A DNA stretch of 64,000 bases from Aquamicrobium aerolatum DSM 21857 (GCF_900113935.1 NZ_FORF01000009.1:1-64000), one strand, 5' to 3'. Positions 7,855 to 17,976 are shown, counted from the first letter of the stretch. Numbers and translations are program-made. Notes: a model not told the origin generated them from the sequence alone.

Positions 7855-8916
7855 ATGACCCATCCGTTGACAGTTGAACATCTGACCGCCCACTACGGCA
7901 CCACCAAGGTTCTCGACGATCTGAGCCTGAATGTCGGTGCCGGTGAACTCGTCTCGCTGCTCGGTGCATCCGGCTGCGGTAAGACCACCACGCTGCGCCT
8001 CGTCGCCGGTTTCCTTGAGCCGACCGCCGGCGCGATTCGCCTCGGCGACACCGACCTGACCAAGCTGCCGGCCTATAAGCGCGGCATCGGTCTGGTGTTC
8101 CAGAACTATGCGCTGTTCCCGCATCTCAGCGTGCTCGACAATGTCGCCTTCGGCCTGAAGCAGCGCGGCATTGCCGCTGCCGACCGCACCAAGCGCGCCG
8201 GCGCGATGCTGGAGCGTGTCGGTCTTTCACAGCTGGGCGACCGTCTGCCAGGCGCGCTGTCGGGCGGCCAGAAGCAGCGTGTCGCGCTGGCGCGCGCGCT
8301 CGTCGTCGAGCCGCCCTTGCTGATGTTCGATGAGCCGCTGTCCAATCTCGACGCCAAGCTGCGCGTCGACATGCGGGTGGAAATCCGCAAGCTGCAGCAG
8401 GCCAACAACACCACCGCGCTCTATGTCACCCACGACCAGGAGGAGGCGTTCTCGATCTCCGACCGCGTCGCGATCATGCATCAGGGCCGCATCATGCAGC
8501 TCGACACGCCGGAAGTGCTGTATCAGCGCCCGGCCAATGCGTTCGTCGCCCGCTTCGTCGGCTTTGAAAACCTGATCCCGATGAAGGTGACCGCGCGCGA
8601 AGGCGAAAACGTCAAGGCGCAGGCCCCCGGCGGCGTCGAGCTGTCGCTGCCCGTGTCGCGCTTCGAAAACATCCCGGACGATTTCGTGCTGGCGACCCGC
8701 GCCGATGGCCTGTCGGTGACCGCCGACCCGAACGCGCAGGGCATCCCGACCACGCTCGGCTTGCGCACCTATCTTGGCCGCGCTTACCAGTATCAGTGCG
8801 ACAGCGCCGCAGGTCCGTTGCTGGCCAATGGTCCACTGTCCTCGCCGCTGGAGCCGGGTTCGACGGCGAAGCTGGTGCCGGTGCTTGACCAGTGCAGCAT
8901 TCTCAAGCCGGAATGA
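7855..8916 (+). CDS. ABC transporter ATP-binding protein (PotA-like)
   Basis: This is the ATPase that powers the importer, 353 residues as in the PotA/MalK group. Walker A is GASGCGKTT (residues 37-45), the Q loop lies in VFQNYALFP, the signature is LSGGQKQR (about 135-142), Walker B is LLMFDEPLSNLD (about 154-165) and the switch histidine is in VTHDQEEA. After about residue 235 comes a C-terminal TOBE domain. Its stop overlaps the next gene's ATG (ATGA), which links the amidohydrolase to the transporter. Confidence 0.93.
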   Translation: MTHPLTVEHLTAHYGTTKVLDDLSLNVGAGELVSLLGASGCGKTTTLRLVAGFLEPTAGAIRLGDTDLTKLPAYKRGIGLVFQNYALFPHLSVLDNVAFGLKQRGIAAADRTKRAGAMLERVGLSQLGDRLPGALSGGQKQRVALARALVVEPPLLMFDEPLSNLDAKLRVDMRVEIRKLQQANNTTALYVTHDQEEAFSISDRVAIMHQGRIMQLDTPEVLYQRPANAFVARFVGFENLIPMKVTAREGENVKAQAPGGVELSLPVSRFENIPDDFVLATRADGLSVTADPNAQGIPTTLGLRTYLGRAYQYQCDSAAGPLLANGPLSSPLEPGSTAKLVPVLDQCSILKPE

Positions 8917-10238
8917 CCACGCTTCTCGTCAACGCCACTCTGTTGCCGTGCACGCCAGACATGCCGGTGATCGAGGGTGGCTTTGTCCATGTCGAAGGCG
9001 AGCGCATTGTCGCTGCCGGGGCAGGGCCAGCACCTGCCCTTGATGGCGCCGAGATTATCGATGTCGGCGGCGATATCGTCATGCCCGGCATGGTCAATCC
9101 GCATTGCCACATGGCGATGACGCTGTTTCGCGGCCTTGGCGAAGATGTCGACGACCGGCTCTATCGCTACATCCTGCCGTTGGAGCGTACATTCGTCACG
9201 CCGCCGATGGTGCGCGCCGGCACGGCGCTTGCCGCCTATGAGATGATTCAGGGCGGCGTCACCACCGTCGCCGACATGTATTATTTCGAAACCGAAGTCG
9301 CGCGCGTCGTTCACCAGTCCGGCATGCGTGGCGTCATCGGCCAGACAATTGCCGATTTCGATCCGCCGGACCACAAAAACGCCGACGAAGGCTTCGCTCT
9401 GATGGACGAACTTTTCGCCGAGTTTTCCGGCCATCCGCGCATCACCCCATCGCTCGCGCCGCACGCGCCGTACTCCACCGATGTCGCGGTGATGAACCGC
9501 GTCGCGCGCTGGGTTGATGACCACCCCGGCACGCCGGTGCAGATGCACCTGTCGGAAACCGGCCCGGAGATGGAATGGGCGTCGAAGAATTACGCCATGA
9601 CCCCGGTCGAAGTCACCGCCAAGGCGGGGCTTCTGCGTGAAGGCCTGATCGCTGCCCATTGCATGTATGTCAACGAAGCCGACATCGCCCTGATGGCGCA
9701 ATCCGGTGTCGCTGTCGCCCACAATGCCCGCTCCAACGGCAAGGCCGGCCGCGGCATCGCCCCGATCACCGCCTTGCGTGCTGCCTGCATCCCGGTCGGC
9801 ATCGCCACCGATGGCGCGATGAGCGGCAACACGCTCGACCTGTTTGCGCAGTTCGGCCCCGTGACGATGTTCCAGAAGATCGCTGGCGGCAGCCGCGCTT
9901 TGATGCCGGCGATGGACGTCATCCGCATGGCGACGCTCGAAGGCGCAAAGGTGCTCGGCATGGCCGACCGTATCGGCTCGCTCGAGCCCGGCAAGCAGGC
10001 CGATCTGATCCGCATCGACCTGTCAGCCGCACGCCTGCACCCGATCTACGATCACTATTCGATGCTGGTTTTTGCCGCGATGGCCAATGACGTCCGCGAC
10101 GTCATGGTCGATGGCCAATGGCTGATGCGCGACCGCGAGGTGCTGACGCTGGAACGCAAGAAAGTCCTGCGCGACGCGCTCCAGATCGCCAGCGAATTCA
10201 AGGCCGAGATGGTTCGCCTCGACGCCCAACACAGGTGA
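8913..10238 (+). CDS. Amidohydrolase / deaminase (ATZ/TRZ-type)
   Basis: This 441-residue metal-dependent hydrolase belongs to the amidohydrolase superfamily branch that includes triazine hydrolases and S-adenosylhomocysteine/methylthioadenosine deaminases. Metal ligands are visible: HCH at residues 64-66 in MVNPHCHMAMTLFRG, the histidine and catalytic glutamate of MHLSET, the histidine of AAHCMY, and the aspartate of IATDGAMSGN. An N-terminal strand cap and a C-terminal MVDGQWLMRD cap complete the fold. Its ATG overlaps the ATPase stop by four bases, so it probably works on what the transporter brings in. A cytosolic N-heterocycle deaminase or hydrolase is likely; the exact substrate is not. 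Confidence 0.85.
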   Translation: MTTLLVNATLLPCTPDMPVIEGGFVHVEGERIVAAGAGPAPALDGAEIIDVGGDIVMPGMVNPHCHMAMTLFRGLGEDVDDRLYRYILPLERTFVTPPMVRAGTALAAYEMIQGGVTTVADMYYFETEVARVVHQSGMRGVIGQTIADFDPPDHKNADEGFALMDELFAEFSGHPRITPSLAPHAPYSTDVAVMNRVARWVDDHPGTPVQMHLSETGPEMEWASKNYAMTPVEVTAKAGLLREGLIAAHCMYVNEADIALMAQSGVAVAHNARSNGKAGRGIAPITALRAACIPVGIATDGAMSGNTLDLFAQFGPVTMFQKIAGGSRALMPAMDVIRMATLEGAKVLGMADRIGSLEPGKQADLIRIDLSAARLHPIYDHYSMLVFAAMANDVRDVMVDGQWLMRDREVLTLERKKVLRDALQIASEFKAEMVRLDAQHR

Positions 10239-10243
10239 GTTTC

Positions 10244-11635
10244 ATGAACAACGATCTCGACAAGGTTCTGGCTGAAATCGACGCCGGACTGGACGACAGC
10301 GTCGCGCGTCTGTGCGACCTGATCCGCATTCCGTCGGTCTCGACCGACCCGGCTCATGCCGAAGATTGCCAGCGCGCCGCCAAATGGCTCGCCGACGAAT
10401 TGTCCGGCCTCGGCTTCGACGCCTCGGTGCGTCCGACCGAGCGTCACCCGATGGTGGTCGGCCACGACCGCAGCGGCACCGGTCCGCATGTGCTGTTCTA
10501 CGGCCATTACGACGTCCAGCCCGCCGACCCGCTGGAATTGTGGAACTCCGATCCGTTCGAGCCGACCCTCGTCAAGCAGCCCGACGGCGACACTCATATC
10601 GTTGCCCGTGGCGCATCCGACGACAAGGGCCAGCTGCTGACCTTCGTCGAAGCCTGCCGCGCGTGGAAGAAAGTCACCGGCAAATTGCCGATCCAGGTGT
10701 CGATGCTGTTTGAAGGCGAGGAGGAAATCTCCAGCCCGAGCCTCGCGCCATTCCTCGAAAAGACCGCCGACGAGCTGGTCGCCGACACGATTCTGGTCTG
10801 TGACACCGATATGTGGAACCGCGACATTCCCGCGATCACCACCATGCTGCGCGGCCTCGTCGGCGAAGAGCTCGAAATCACCGCCGGCGACCGCGACCTG
10901 CATTCCGGCATGTTCGGCAACGCCGCCCGCAACGCGTTGCAGGTGATGACCGATGTGCTCGCCAGCGTGCGCGCCCCGGACGGTTCGGTCACGCTCGACG
11001 GCTTTTACGACGGCGTGCGCGAACTACCCGCCGAAGTCGCCGATCAATGGGCGCGGCTGCCGTTCGATCAGGCCGGCTTCCTGTCCGACATCGGCCTGTC
11101 GGTTCCGGCTGGCGAGGAAGGCCGCACTGTTCTGGAGCAGGTCTGGGCGCGCCCCAGCTATGAGATCCACGGCGTCATCGGCGGCTTCACCGGCGAAGGC
11201 TTCAAGACCGTCATCCCGGCCAAGGCCAGCGCGAAAGTCTCGTTCCGTCTGGTCGAGGGGCAGGACCCCGAACAGGTCCGCGCCGCGTTCCGTGCTCATG
11301 TGCAAAGCCGCCTGCCGGAAGATTGCTCGGTACGCTTCACGCCGCATGGCGGCAGCCCGGCGACGGTGATGCCGCTCGACAGCGTCATGCTGCGTCAGGC
11401 GCTCGGCGCGCTGGCCGACGAATGGGGCGGTGAAGCTGCCGTCGCCGGCACCGGCGGCTCGATCCCGATCCTCGGCGAATTCAAGCGCCGCCTCGGCATG
11501 GACGCGCTTCTGGTCGGCTTCGCCCGGTTCGACAACCGGGTCCACAGCCCGAACGAGAAATACGATCTGTCGAGCTATCACAAAGGCATCCGCTCCTGGG
11601 CTCGCATCCTCGCCGCCTTCGCGCAACCTGCCTGA
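10244..11635 (+). CDS. M20 family dipeptidase / carboxypeptidase-like amidohydrolase
   Basis: A 463-residue di-zinc M20 peptidase of the CPG2/carnosinase-like dipeptidase branch. Visible signatures are the first zinc histidine in VLFYGHYDVQPAD, the bridging aspartate in RGASDDKGQ, the catalytic glutamate pair in LFEGEEEISS, and the last zinc histidine in FDNRVHSPNEKYDL near the C-terminus. The lid/dimerisation domain begins near GGFTGEG. It lies five bases behind the amidohydrolase, so the operon imports a compound, then deaminates or hydrolyses it and cleaves an amide bond. The ATG at 10244 fits the length of relatives; upstream in-frame sequence lies inside the previous gene. Confidence 0.88.
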   Translation: MNNDLDKVLAEIDAGLDDSVARLCDLIRIPSVSTDPAHAEDCQRAAKWLADELSGLGFDASVRPTERHPMVVGHDRSGTGPHVLFYGHYDVQPADPLELWNSDPFEPTLVKQPDGDTHIVARGASDDKGQLLTFVEACRAWKKVTGKLPIQVSMLFEGEEEISSPSLAPFLEKTADELVADTILVCDTDMWNRDIPAITTMLRGLVGEELEITAGDRDLHSGMFGNAARNALQVMTDVLASVRAPDGSVTLDGFYDGVRELPAEVADQWARLPFDQAGFLSDIGLSVPAGEEGRTVLEQVWARPSYEIHGVIGGFTGEGFKTVIPAKASAKVSFRLVEGQDPEQVRAAFRAHVQSRLPEDCSVRFTPHGGSPATVMPLDSVMLRQALGALADEWGGEAAVAGTGGSIPILGEFKRRLGMDALLVGFARFDNRVHSPNEKYDLSSYHKGIRSWARILAAFAQPA

Positions 11636-11732
11636 TCGCTCACATCCTCGGGCCCGCCCCGAGAATCCATGCCCGACCGCCTCCACCCGCGAGGCGGTCC
11701 ACCCCGTGCGTCCTTCGAGGCGCGCACCCACG

Positions 11733-12914
11733 TCACCCCGCCTGCAATTCCCGTTCCACCAGTGTGGTCCAGAAACGCACGCCGGGCTCGATGGCGCCGT
11801 CGTTGAAATCGTAATTGGTGTTGTGGTGCAGCGCGCCGTCGGTGGCGGGGCCGTTGCCGAGCCAGACATAGGCGCCCGGCACGATCTCCGAGAAGATCGC
11901 GAAATCGTCGCCCGCGGTTGACGGCGGATAGGCGGTCATCACCTTGCCGTCGCCGAATGCGGCCTGCGCCGCTGCCGTGGCGCGCGCGGTGGCGTCCGCG
12001 TCGTTGATGACCGGTGGCATCCCGCGGCTATAGCGATAGGCTTCTTTGACGCCATTGGCTGCGGCGATCCCCGCCGCCAGCTCGCCGATGCGCTGTTCCA
12101 GCTGGTCGCGCACGGTGTGGCTGTAGGCGCGTGCCGTCCCGCCGATATGCACGGCGTTCGGGATCACGTTGAGCGCCTTGAAATCACCCGCCGAGATTGC
12201 GCAGGCGCTGACCACGGCCGGCTCCAGCGGATCGACGGTGCGCGACACGATGGTGTGGATCGCGGTCAGGAACTGCCCGGCAGCCACCGTCGCGTCGATC
12301 CCCAGATGCGGCTTCGCGCCATGGGTGCCGACGCCGGTGAAGGTCACTTCCCAGCGGTCGGACGACGCCAGCTGCGGCCCCGGCACCACGGCGATTTCGC
12401 CCACCGGAATGCCCGGCATGTTGTGCAGCCCATAGAAGCGGTCGATCGCGTAGCGCTCGAACAGGCCATCGTCGACCATCGCCTGCGCCCCGCCGCGCCC
12501 TTCTTCGGCGGGCTGGAACACGAAATGCACCGTGCCGGAAAACGCCCTGCGGTTTGCCAGCGCCCTGGCCGCGCCGAGTAGCATCACCGTATGGCCGTCA
12601 TGGCCGCAGGCATGCATCTTGCCGTCGAATTTCGAGCGGTAGGGGCGCTCTTCCGCGCTCGCCGTTTCCGGCATCGCCAGCGCGTCCATGTCGGCACGCA
12701 GCGCAATCGTCTCGGTGCCGTTGCCCAGCTTCAGCGTCCCGACGACGCCGGTCTTGCCGATGCCGATTTCGGCGGGAATGCCGCATGCCTCCAGATAGTC
12801 CTTGACGATTTTCGCGGTGCGCTCCTCCTCGAAGCCCAGTTCGGGATGGGCATGCAGGTCGCGGCGCAACGCCACCAATTGCTCAAGGTCTTCACGGGAG
12901 AGAAAATCGTTCAT
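11733..12914 (-). CDS. M20 amidohydrolase (hippurate hydrolase-like)
   Basis: A 393-residue M20D amidohydrolase, the family of hippurate hydrolase, IAA-amino-acid hydrolase and N-acetyl-diaminopimelate deacetylase. The N-terminus has the typical LVALRRDLHAHPELGFEEERTA. Zinc-site motifs are MHACGHDGHTVMLLGAA and FQPAEEGRGGAQAM, with the later HTIVSR and a C-terminal LGNGPATDGALHHNTNYDFND. It converges on the preceding dipeptidase gene and diverges from the phosphoribosyltransferase. The minus frame stays open far upstream to 13628, but the conserved domain begins at 12914, so that start is used. Confidence 0.9.
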   Translation of the reverse strand: MNDFLSREDLEQLVALRRDLHAHPELGFEEERTAKIVKDYLEACGIPAEIGIGKTGVVGTLKLGNGTETIALRADMDALAMPETASAEERPYRSKFDGKMHACGHDGHTVMLLGAARALANRRAFSGTVHFVFQPAEEGRGGAQAMVDDGLFERYAIDRFYGLHNMPGIPVGEIAVVPGPQLASSDRWEVTFTGVGTHGAKPHLGIDATVAAGQFLTAIHTIVSRTVDPLEPAVVSACAISAGDFKALNVIPNAVHIGGTARAYSHTVRDQLEQRIGELAAGIAAANGVKEAYRYSRGMPPVINDADATARATAAAQAAFGDGKVMTAYPPSTAGDDFAIFSEIVPGAYVWLGNGPATDGALHHNTNYDFNDGAIEPGVRFWTTLVERELQAG

Positions 12915-13013
12915 GTCTGGACAGGGCTCGCTGCACGGATAAAAAGGCGTCGGACGGTTTCGTCGCCTGCGATGGACTATCACAAGTGTCGCCAACACGG
13001 AAAGCACGACGCC

Positions 13014-13691
13014 ATGCTCGCCCCGCATCAGTTCTGGCAGGAGATCTATCCGCCGCAGACCCACGCCACCGATCCGGGCGCAGGGTTTTTCGGCCTCTAT
13101 CCGGCCTGCCTGCCCGATGGCCGCCAGCTGGCGCTGCCGATCCGCGTCCTGCCGGGCGGGCAGGACCGCGCCGTCGCGTCGCTGATCGTCAATCAGGCAA
13201 GCTTCGTCGTCGAGGATGCGCTGGCGTTGGTGATGACCGATCTCGCTTCCGCCTACCGGCCTGAAATCATCGTCGGCGTGCCGACGCTCGGCCTGCCGGT
13301 GGCCGCCAATGTCGCGCGCCGGCTCGGCCATCCGCGCATGGTCGCGCTCGGCACGTCGCGCAAGTTCTGGTATGACGAGGCGCTGTCCGAGCCGTTGAAG
13401 TCGATCACCACCCCCGGCGGCGAAAAGCGTATCTATCTCGACCCGCGCATGCTGCCGCTGTTGCAGGGGCGGCGCTTCGTGCTGGTCGACGATGTTGTCT
13501 CTTCCGGCACCTCGCTTGCCTCGGTGCTGCGCCTGCTCGCCACCGCCGGGCTGCGTCCTGAAGCGGCGGTATTCGCCATGCTGCAAGGCACTGCCTGGCA
13601 TGCGCATCATGGCGAAGTGCCCGTCCACGGCGCGATTGCAACGCCGATCCTCACCCGAGGCTCCGATGACCGCTGGCGTCCAAGCACCTGA
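13014..13691 (+). CDS. Phosphoribosyltransferase family protein
   Basis: The 225-residue product (239 if the ATG at 12972 is used) carries the type-I PRPP-binding motif RRFVLVDDVVSSGTSLAS near residues 157-175, in which two acidic residues bind the ribose and the loop binds the 5'-phosphate. Upstream, EIIVGVPTLGLPVAANVARRLGHPR supplies the PPi loop region. GGAAAG lies about 10 bases before the ATG at 13014, which favours it. A base-salvage role (purine or pyrimidine base plus PRPP to nucleotide) would fit, but many such proteins have unknown acceptors. Confidence 0.8.
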   Translation: MLAPHQFWQEIYPPQTHATDPGAGFFGLYPACLPDGRQLALPIRVLPGGQDRAVASLIVNQASFVVEDALALVMTDLASAYRPEIIVGVPTLGLPVAANVARRLGHPRMVALGTSRKFWYDEALSEPLKSITTPGGEKRIYLDPRMLPLLQGRRFVLVDDVVSSGTSLASVLRLLATAGLRPEAAVFAMLQGTAWHAHHGEVPVHGAIATPILTRGSDDRWRPST

Positions 13692-13780
13692 CGGCGCAGA
13701 CCGTCTCTTTCAGCGCGAATCCACGTTGACGGTCGCCGTCTCATGGCGCACCGTTCCATTTCTGACGATGGGGTGTGACG

Positions 13781-15112
13781 ATGGCTCTCAATGACAATCT
13801 CGGTCTGGCGCTGACCGGCGCAAGCGCAAACAGCCTGGGCGATTACGACGAGGCGCTGCGTGGCTTGCAGCGATTTGTCGGCGATCCGGTCGGAGCGCTT
13901 GACCGCGCGATTGCAACCGATCCCGATTTCCTGATGGCCTATATTCTCAAGGGCTACCTCTATGGCCTGTCGACGGAACGCGCCGCCCAGCCGGTGACGC
14001 AGGCCTGTTTTGAAGCTGCCCGCAAACTTGGTGGCACGCAGCGCGAGCAGCGCCACGTTGCCGCCCTCGGCGCGTTGGCCGCTGGCAACTGGCATCAGGC
14101 CGGCGCGGTGCTGGAAGATTTGACCATCGACCATCCGCGCGATGCGCTGGCCTTGCAGGCCGGCCACCAGATCGACTTTTTCACCGGCAATGCAAGGCTG
14201 TTGCGCGACCGGATGGCGCGCGCTTTGCCGTTCTGGGACGAGACGATGCCCGGCTATCACGCCATGCTCGGCATGCACGCCTTCGGCCTTGAGGAAACCG
14301 CCGACTATGCCCGCGCTGAAGCCCAAGGCCGCCGCGCCGTCGAGCTGGAGCCGCGCGACGGCTGGGCGCAGCACGCCGTGGCGCATGTCATGGAGATGCA
14401 GTGCCGTCAGCGCGACGGCATCGCCTGGATGCGCGCCAGCACCGATCACTGGACGAAGGAAAGTTTCCTGCAGGTCCACAATTGGTGGCATCTGGCGCTC
14501 TATCATTTCGAACTTGGCGAGCCGCACGAGGTGCTAGCGCTTTATGACGGGCCGATCTTCGGCAACCATTCGACCGTCGCGCTCAACATGGTCGACGCCT
14601 CCGCGCTTTTATGGCGGCTGCATCTGTCCGGCGTCGATGTGGGCAATCGCTGGCAGGCGCTTGCCGCCAATTGGGAGCCGCATGCCGACAGCGCCAATTA
14701 CGCCTTCAACGATGCCCATGCGATGATGGCATTTGTCGGCGGCAATCGCCCCGATCTTGCCCGCCGCCTCATCGCCGCGCAGGACGCCGCCATTGCCGGG
14801 GCAGGGGACAATGCCGCGTTCACCCGCGATGTCGGCGCGCCGGTCGCGCGCGCGATCCTTGCCTTCGGCGACGGCAACTACGCCGAAACCGTCCGCCTGC
14901 TCAAGCCGATCCGCAGCATCGCCCATCGTTTCGGTGGCAGCCACGCCCAGCGCGACGTCATCGACCTGACGCTGATCGAGGCGACCATTCGCGCCGGCAA
15001 CGCCCCCTTGGCCACAGCCCTTGCCGCCGAACGCCAGACAGCCCGACCCGACAGTCCGTTCTCGCACCTGATCGCGAAAAGGGCAGGGTTGCCGGAGATG
15101 GCGCCGGTTTGA
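13781..15112 (+). CDS. TTC38/StaR-like tetratricopeptide repeat protein
   Basis: This 443-residue protein resembles the TTC38/StaR-like group of TPR proteins found in bacteria, plants and animals. TPR-like helical pairs run along most of its length, for example AIATDPDFLMAYILKGYLYG and GRRAVELEPRDGWAQHAVAHVMEM. The HNWWHLALYHFELGEPHEVLALYD block is the most recognisable family signature. It has no signal peptide or membrane segment, so it is cytosolic, and no enzymatic motif is seen. A GTG at 13775 is an alternative start two codons earlier. Function is unknown; it may scaffold another protein. Confidence 0.8.
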   Translation: MALNDNLGLALTGASANSLGDYDEALRGLQRFVGDPVGALDRAIATDPDFLMAYILKGYLYGLSTERAAQPVTQACFEAARKLGGTQREQRHVAALGALAAGNWHQAGAVLEDLTIDHPRDALALQAGHQIDFFTGNARLLRDRMARALPFWDETMPGYHAMLGMHAFGLEETADYARAEAQGRRAVELEPRDGWAQHAVAHVMEMQCRQRDGIAWMRASTDHWTKESFLQVHNWWHLALYHFELGEPHEVLALYDGPIFGNHSTVALNMVDASALLWRLHLSGVDVGNRWQALAANWEPHADSANYAFNDAHAMMAFVGGNRPDLARRLIAAQDAAIAGAGDNAAFTRDVGAPVARAILAFGDGNYAETVRLLKPIRSIAHRFGGSHAQRDVIDLTLIEATIRAGNAPLATALAAERQTARPDSPFSHLIAKRAGLPEMAPV

Positions 15113-15131
15113 CGCCGCGCCGTTCGGCGTC
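15111..15131 (+). terminator. Hairpin at the end of the TPR gene
   Basis: A 7-bp perfect stem (GACGCCG / CGGCGTC) begins at the stop codon. A T6 run lies 18 bases further on, too far for a classical terminator, so termination here is only possible. Confidence 0.35.
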
Positions 15132-15214
15132 GTAGCGTGCCATCTCCTATTTTTTGCGGATTGCGAAATAAATCGGATTTGCGCTAAGGTGCTCCCCTCA
15201 GGGAGGAGCATCGC

Positions 15215-16669
15215 ATGTATCTGGGGATCGACCTCGGGACGTCTGGCGTCAAGGCGCTGTTGATCGACGACGCCCAGAATCCGGTGGCGTCGGCGACGTC
15301 TTCGCTTGAGGTTTCGCGGCCGCATGACGGCTGGTCGGAGCAGGATCCTGCCAGCTGGATTGCCGCGACCGAGAATGTCCTCGATGCGCTGAAGTTGAGT
15401 CATCCGAAGGAGCTTGCCGCGGTGCGTGGCATCGGTCTGTCCGGCCAGATGCACGGGGCAACCTTGCTGGATCAATCCGGCGCGGTTCTGCGTCCCTGCA
15501 TTTTGTGGAATGACACCCGCGCGCACGCCGAAGCAGCCGCTCTCGATGCCAATCCATTGTTCCGAAAACTGACCGGAAACATCGTTTTTCCGGGCTTCAC
15601 GGCCCCCAAGATGGCTTGGGTGAATTCGTTTGAGCCCGAAATTGCGTGCAAAGTTCGTAAGGTGTTGTTGCCAAAGGACTTCCTGCGGTCATGGTTGATT
15701 GGTTCATTCACCTCCGAAATGTCTGATGCTGCCGGAACTTCATGGCTGGATGTCGGCCGCCGGGCATGGTCGCGCGAGCTTTTGGCCGCGACCGACATGG
15801 ACGAAAGCTACATGCCCGACCTCGTTGAGGGCACGCAGGTCAGTGGCCAGCTGCGCGCGCAGATCGCCGCGCGCTGGGGCATGTCCGCCAATGTCGTCGT
15901 GGCCGGCGGGGCAGGCGACAATGCTGCATCCGCCTGCGGCATGGGGGTGGTGCGTGAGGGCCAAGCCTTTGTCTCACTTGGAACTTCCGGCGTGCTGTTT
16001 GCCGCCAATGCCGCCTATCTGCCCAATCCGCAAAGTGCGGTGCATACGTTCTGCCATGCGCTGCCAAACGCATGGCACCAGATGGGCGTCATCCTTTCGG
16101 CAACGGATTCGCTCAACTGGCTCGCCTCGATCACCGGCAAATCAGCGCACGAGCTGACCGCCGAGTTGGACGATGCGCTCATGGCGCCGGGCAGCGTCAC
16201 CTTCCTGCCTTACCTTGCCGGCGAGCGCACCCCGCACAACGATTCGGCCATTCGTGGCGTGTTTGATGGCTTGTCGCATCAGACCGACCGAAAGGCGCTG
16301 ACGCAGGCGGTTCTGGAGGGTGTCGCCTTCGCGTTTCGCGATAGTCTCGAAGCGCTTCGACAAGCTGGGACCGAGCTATCCCGTGTCGTCGCTGTCGGTG
16401 GCGGATCGCGGTCGGTGTATTGGCTGAAGGCGATTGCGACCGCTCTGCAAATCCCTGTCGATCTGCCTGCCGATGGCGATTTTGGCGCGGCGTTCGGTGC
16501 GGCGCGGGTCGGCCTGATTGCGGCGGAAAATGCCGATCCGCTGGCCGTGTGCACGTCGCCGAAAGTCGCGCAAACCATTGATCCAGATACACAACTTGGG
16601 CCGGCTTTCGAGCATGCCTACCGGCGCTATCGGGCGCTTTATCCAGCCATCAAAGGAGTTTCATCATGA
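15215..16669 (+). CDS. xylB: Xylulokinase
   Basis: Xylulokinase phosphorylates D-xylulose to xylulose 5-phosphate, feeding the pentose phosphate pathway. The 484 residues match the FGGY kinase family. The N-terminal ATP-phosphate motif is [15 protein letters not shown]. Next come GWSEQDP and the [15 protein letters not shown] segment typical of XylB, with the catalytic aspartate expected near ILWNDTRAH and [13 protein letters not shown]. The C-terminal FGGY signature region is [27 protein letters not shown] lies before the ATG. It overlaps xylA by ATGA, so the two are translationally coupled, with kinase before isomerase. Confidence 0.95.
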   Translation: MYLGIDLGTSGVKALLIDDAQNPVASATSSLEVSRPHDGWSEQDPASWIAATENVLDALKLSHPKELAAVRGIGLSGQMHGATLLDQSGAVLRPCILWNDTRAHAEAAALDANPLFRKLTGNIVFPGFTAPKMAWVNSFEPEIACKVRKVLLPKDFLRSWLIGSFTSEMSDAAGTSWLDVGRRAWSRELLAATDMDESYMPDLVEGTQVSGQLRAQIAARWGMSANVVVAGGAGDNAASACGMGVVREGQAFVSLGTSGVLFAANAAYLPNPQSAVHTFCHALPNAWHQMGVILSATDSLNWLASITGKSAHELTAELDDALMAPGSVTFLPYLAGERTPHNDSAIRGVFDGLSHQTDRKALTQAVLEGVAFAFRDSLEALRQAGTELSRVVAVGGGSRSVYWLKAIATALQIPVDLPADGDFGAAFGAARVGLIAAENADPLAVCTSPKVAQTIDPDTQLGPAFEHAYRRYRALYPAIKGVSS

Positions 16670-17976
16670 CTAGCGGCTTCTTCGGCGACCTGCAGCCCGT
16701 TCGATATGAGGGGCCGGAATCAACCAATCCACTCGCTTTTCGCCACTACAATCCCGACGAGATCGTGCTGGGTAAACGGCTTGAAGATCATCTGCGGTTT
16801 TCGGTTGCCTACTGGCATTCCTTCGCCTGGCAGGGCGGTGATCCATTTGGCGGCCAGACGTTCCAGCGTCCCTGGTTTGACGATACGATGGAAGCTGCGA
16901 AACTGAAGGCAGATGTCGCCTTCGAGTTCTTTTCCCTGCTCGGAACGCCCTATTATTGCTTCCACGACGCCGATGTCCGACCGGAGGCGGAGACGCTGGC
17001 GCAGAGCATCGCGCGGCTCGACGAGATCGCTGATGTGTTTGCGGAAAAGCAAGCAAAATCAGGCGTCAAGCTGTTGTGGGGCACCGCCAATCTGTTCTCG
17101 CATCGCCGTTACATGGCCGGCGCGGCGACCAATCCCGACCCGGATGTCTTCGCCTATGCCGCAGCTACTGTGAAGAGTTGCATCGACGTCACCAAGCGGC
17201 TTGGCGGCGAGAATTATGTGCTGTGGGGTGGTCGCGAGGGCTACGAGACCCTGCTCAATACCGACCTGAAACGCGAACGCCAGCAGGCCGGACGGTTCCT
17301 TTCGATGGTGGTCGATTATGCCCGCAAGATCGGTTTTGACGGTGCGATCCTGATCGAACCCAAGCCGCAGGAACCGACCAAACACCAGTATGATTATGAT
17401 GTTGCAACGGTTTTCGGTTTTCTCAAGGAGTTCGGGCTTGAGAGTGAGGTCAAGGTCAATATCGAGCAGGGCCATGCGATCCTTGCGGGTCACAGTTTCG
17501 AGCATGAACTGGCGATGGCCAATGCGCTTGGCATTTTCGGTTCGATCGACATGAACCGGAACGATTACCAGTCGGGTTGGGACACCGACCAGTTTCCCAA
17601 CAACGTCCCGGAAATGGCGCTGGCCTATTATGAAGTGCTGAAGGGCGGCGGGTTTACTACCGGCGGAACCAACTTCGACGCCAAGCTGCGTCGCCAGTCG
17701 CTCGATGCGGAAGACCTGCTGGTGGCGCATGTCGGCGCCATCGACTGCTGCGCGCGCGGCCTGAAGGCGGCGGCGCGGATGCTGGAAGACAAGGCGCTGA
17801 TCGCGCCATTGGAGCAGCGCTACGAGGGCTGGAATAGCTTGGAATCAAAGGCGATTCTGGCTGGCGAGCGCTCGCTGGAAGACATTGCGCAACGTGTTCT
17901 TTCGCAAAATATCGAGCCTCAGCCACGCTCCGGGCGGCAGGAATATCTGGAGAATATCGTCAACCGCTACGTCTGA
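16666..17976 (+). CDS. xylA: Xylose isomerase
   Basis: Xylose isomerase converts D-xylose to D-xylulose using two divalent metals. The 436 residues fit the longer class-II enzymes. Landmarks are the catalytic-base histidine in YCFHDADV, the W/F substrate pocket in [22 protein letters not shown], the metal glutamate in [15 protein letters not shown], and the second metal site in [21 protein letters not shown] and [27 protein letters not shown] precedes the ATG, which overlaps the xylB stop. No xylose transporter or xylR is next to it, so regulation and uptake are elsewhere. Confidence 0.97.
   Translation: MTSGFFGDLQPVRYEGPESTNPLAFRHYNPDEIVLGKRLEDHLRFSVAYWHSFAWQGGDPFGGQTFQRPWFDDTMEAAKLKADVAFEFFSLLGTPYYCFHDADVRPEAETLAQSIARLDEIADVFAEKQAKSGVKLLWGTANLFSHRRYMAGAATNPDPDVFAYAAATVKSCIDVTKRLGGENYVLWGGREGYETLLNTDLKRERQQAGRFLSMVVDYARKIGFDGAILIEPKPQEPTKHQYDYDVATVFGFLKEFGLESEVKVNIEQGHAILAGHSFEHELAMANALGIFGSIDMNRNDYQSGWDTDQFPNNVPEMALAYYEVLKGGGFTTGGTNFDAKLRRQSLDAEDLLVAHVGAIDCCARGLKAAARMLEDKALIAPLEQRYEGWNSLESKAILAGERSLEDIAQRVLSQNIEPQPRSGRQEYLENIVNRYV

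Noticed and set aside
10244-12914. One of the two M20 enzymes as the missing allantoate amidohydrolase
   Set aside because: The motifs fit a carnosinase-like dipeptidase and a hippurate-hydrolase-like M20D enzyme, not the AllC/HyuC branch, and they are 9 kb from the ureide genes.
12915-13628. Long upstream extension of the minus-strand HipO-like frame
   Set aside because: The frame stays open, but the conserved M20 domain begins at 12914 and the extension lies antisense to the phosphoribosyltransferase with its PRPP motif, so it is a GC-rich shadow.
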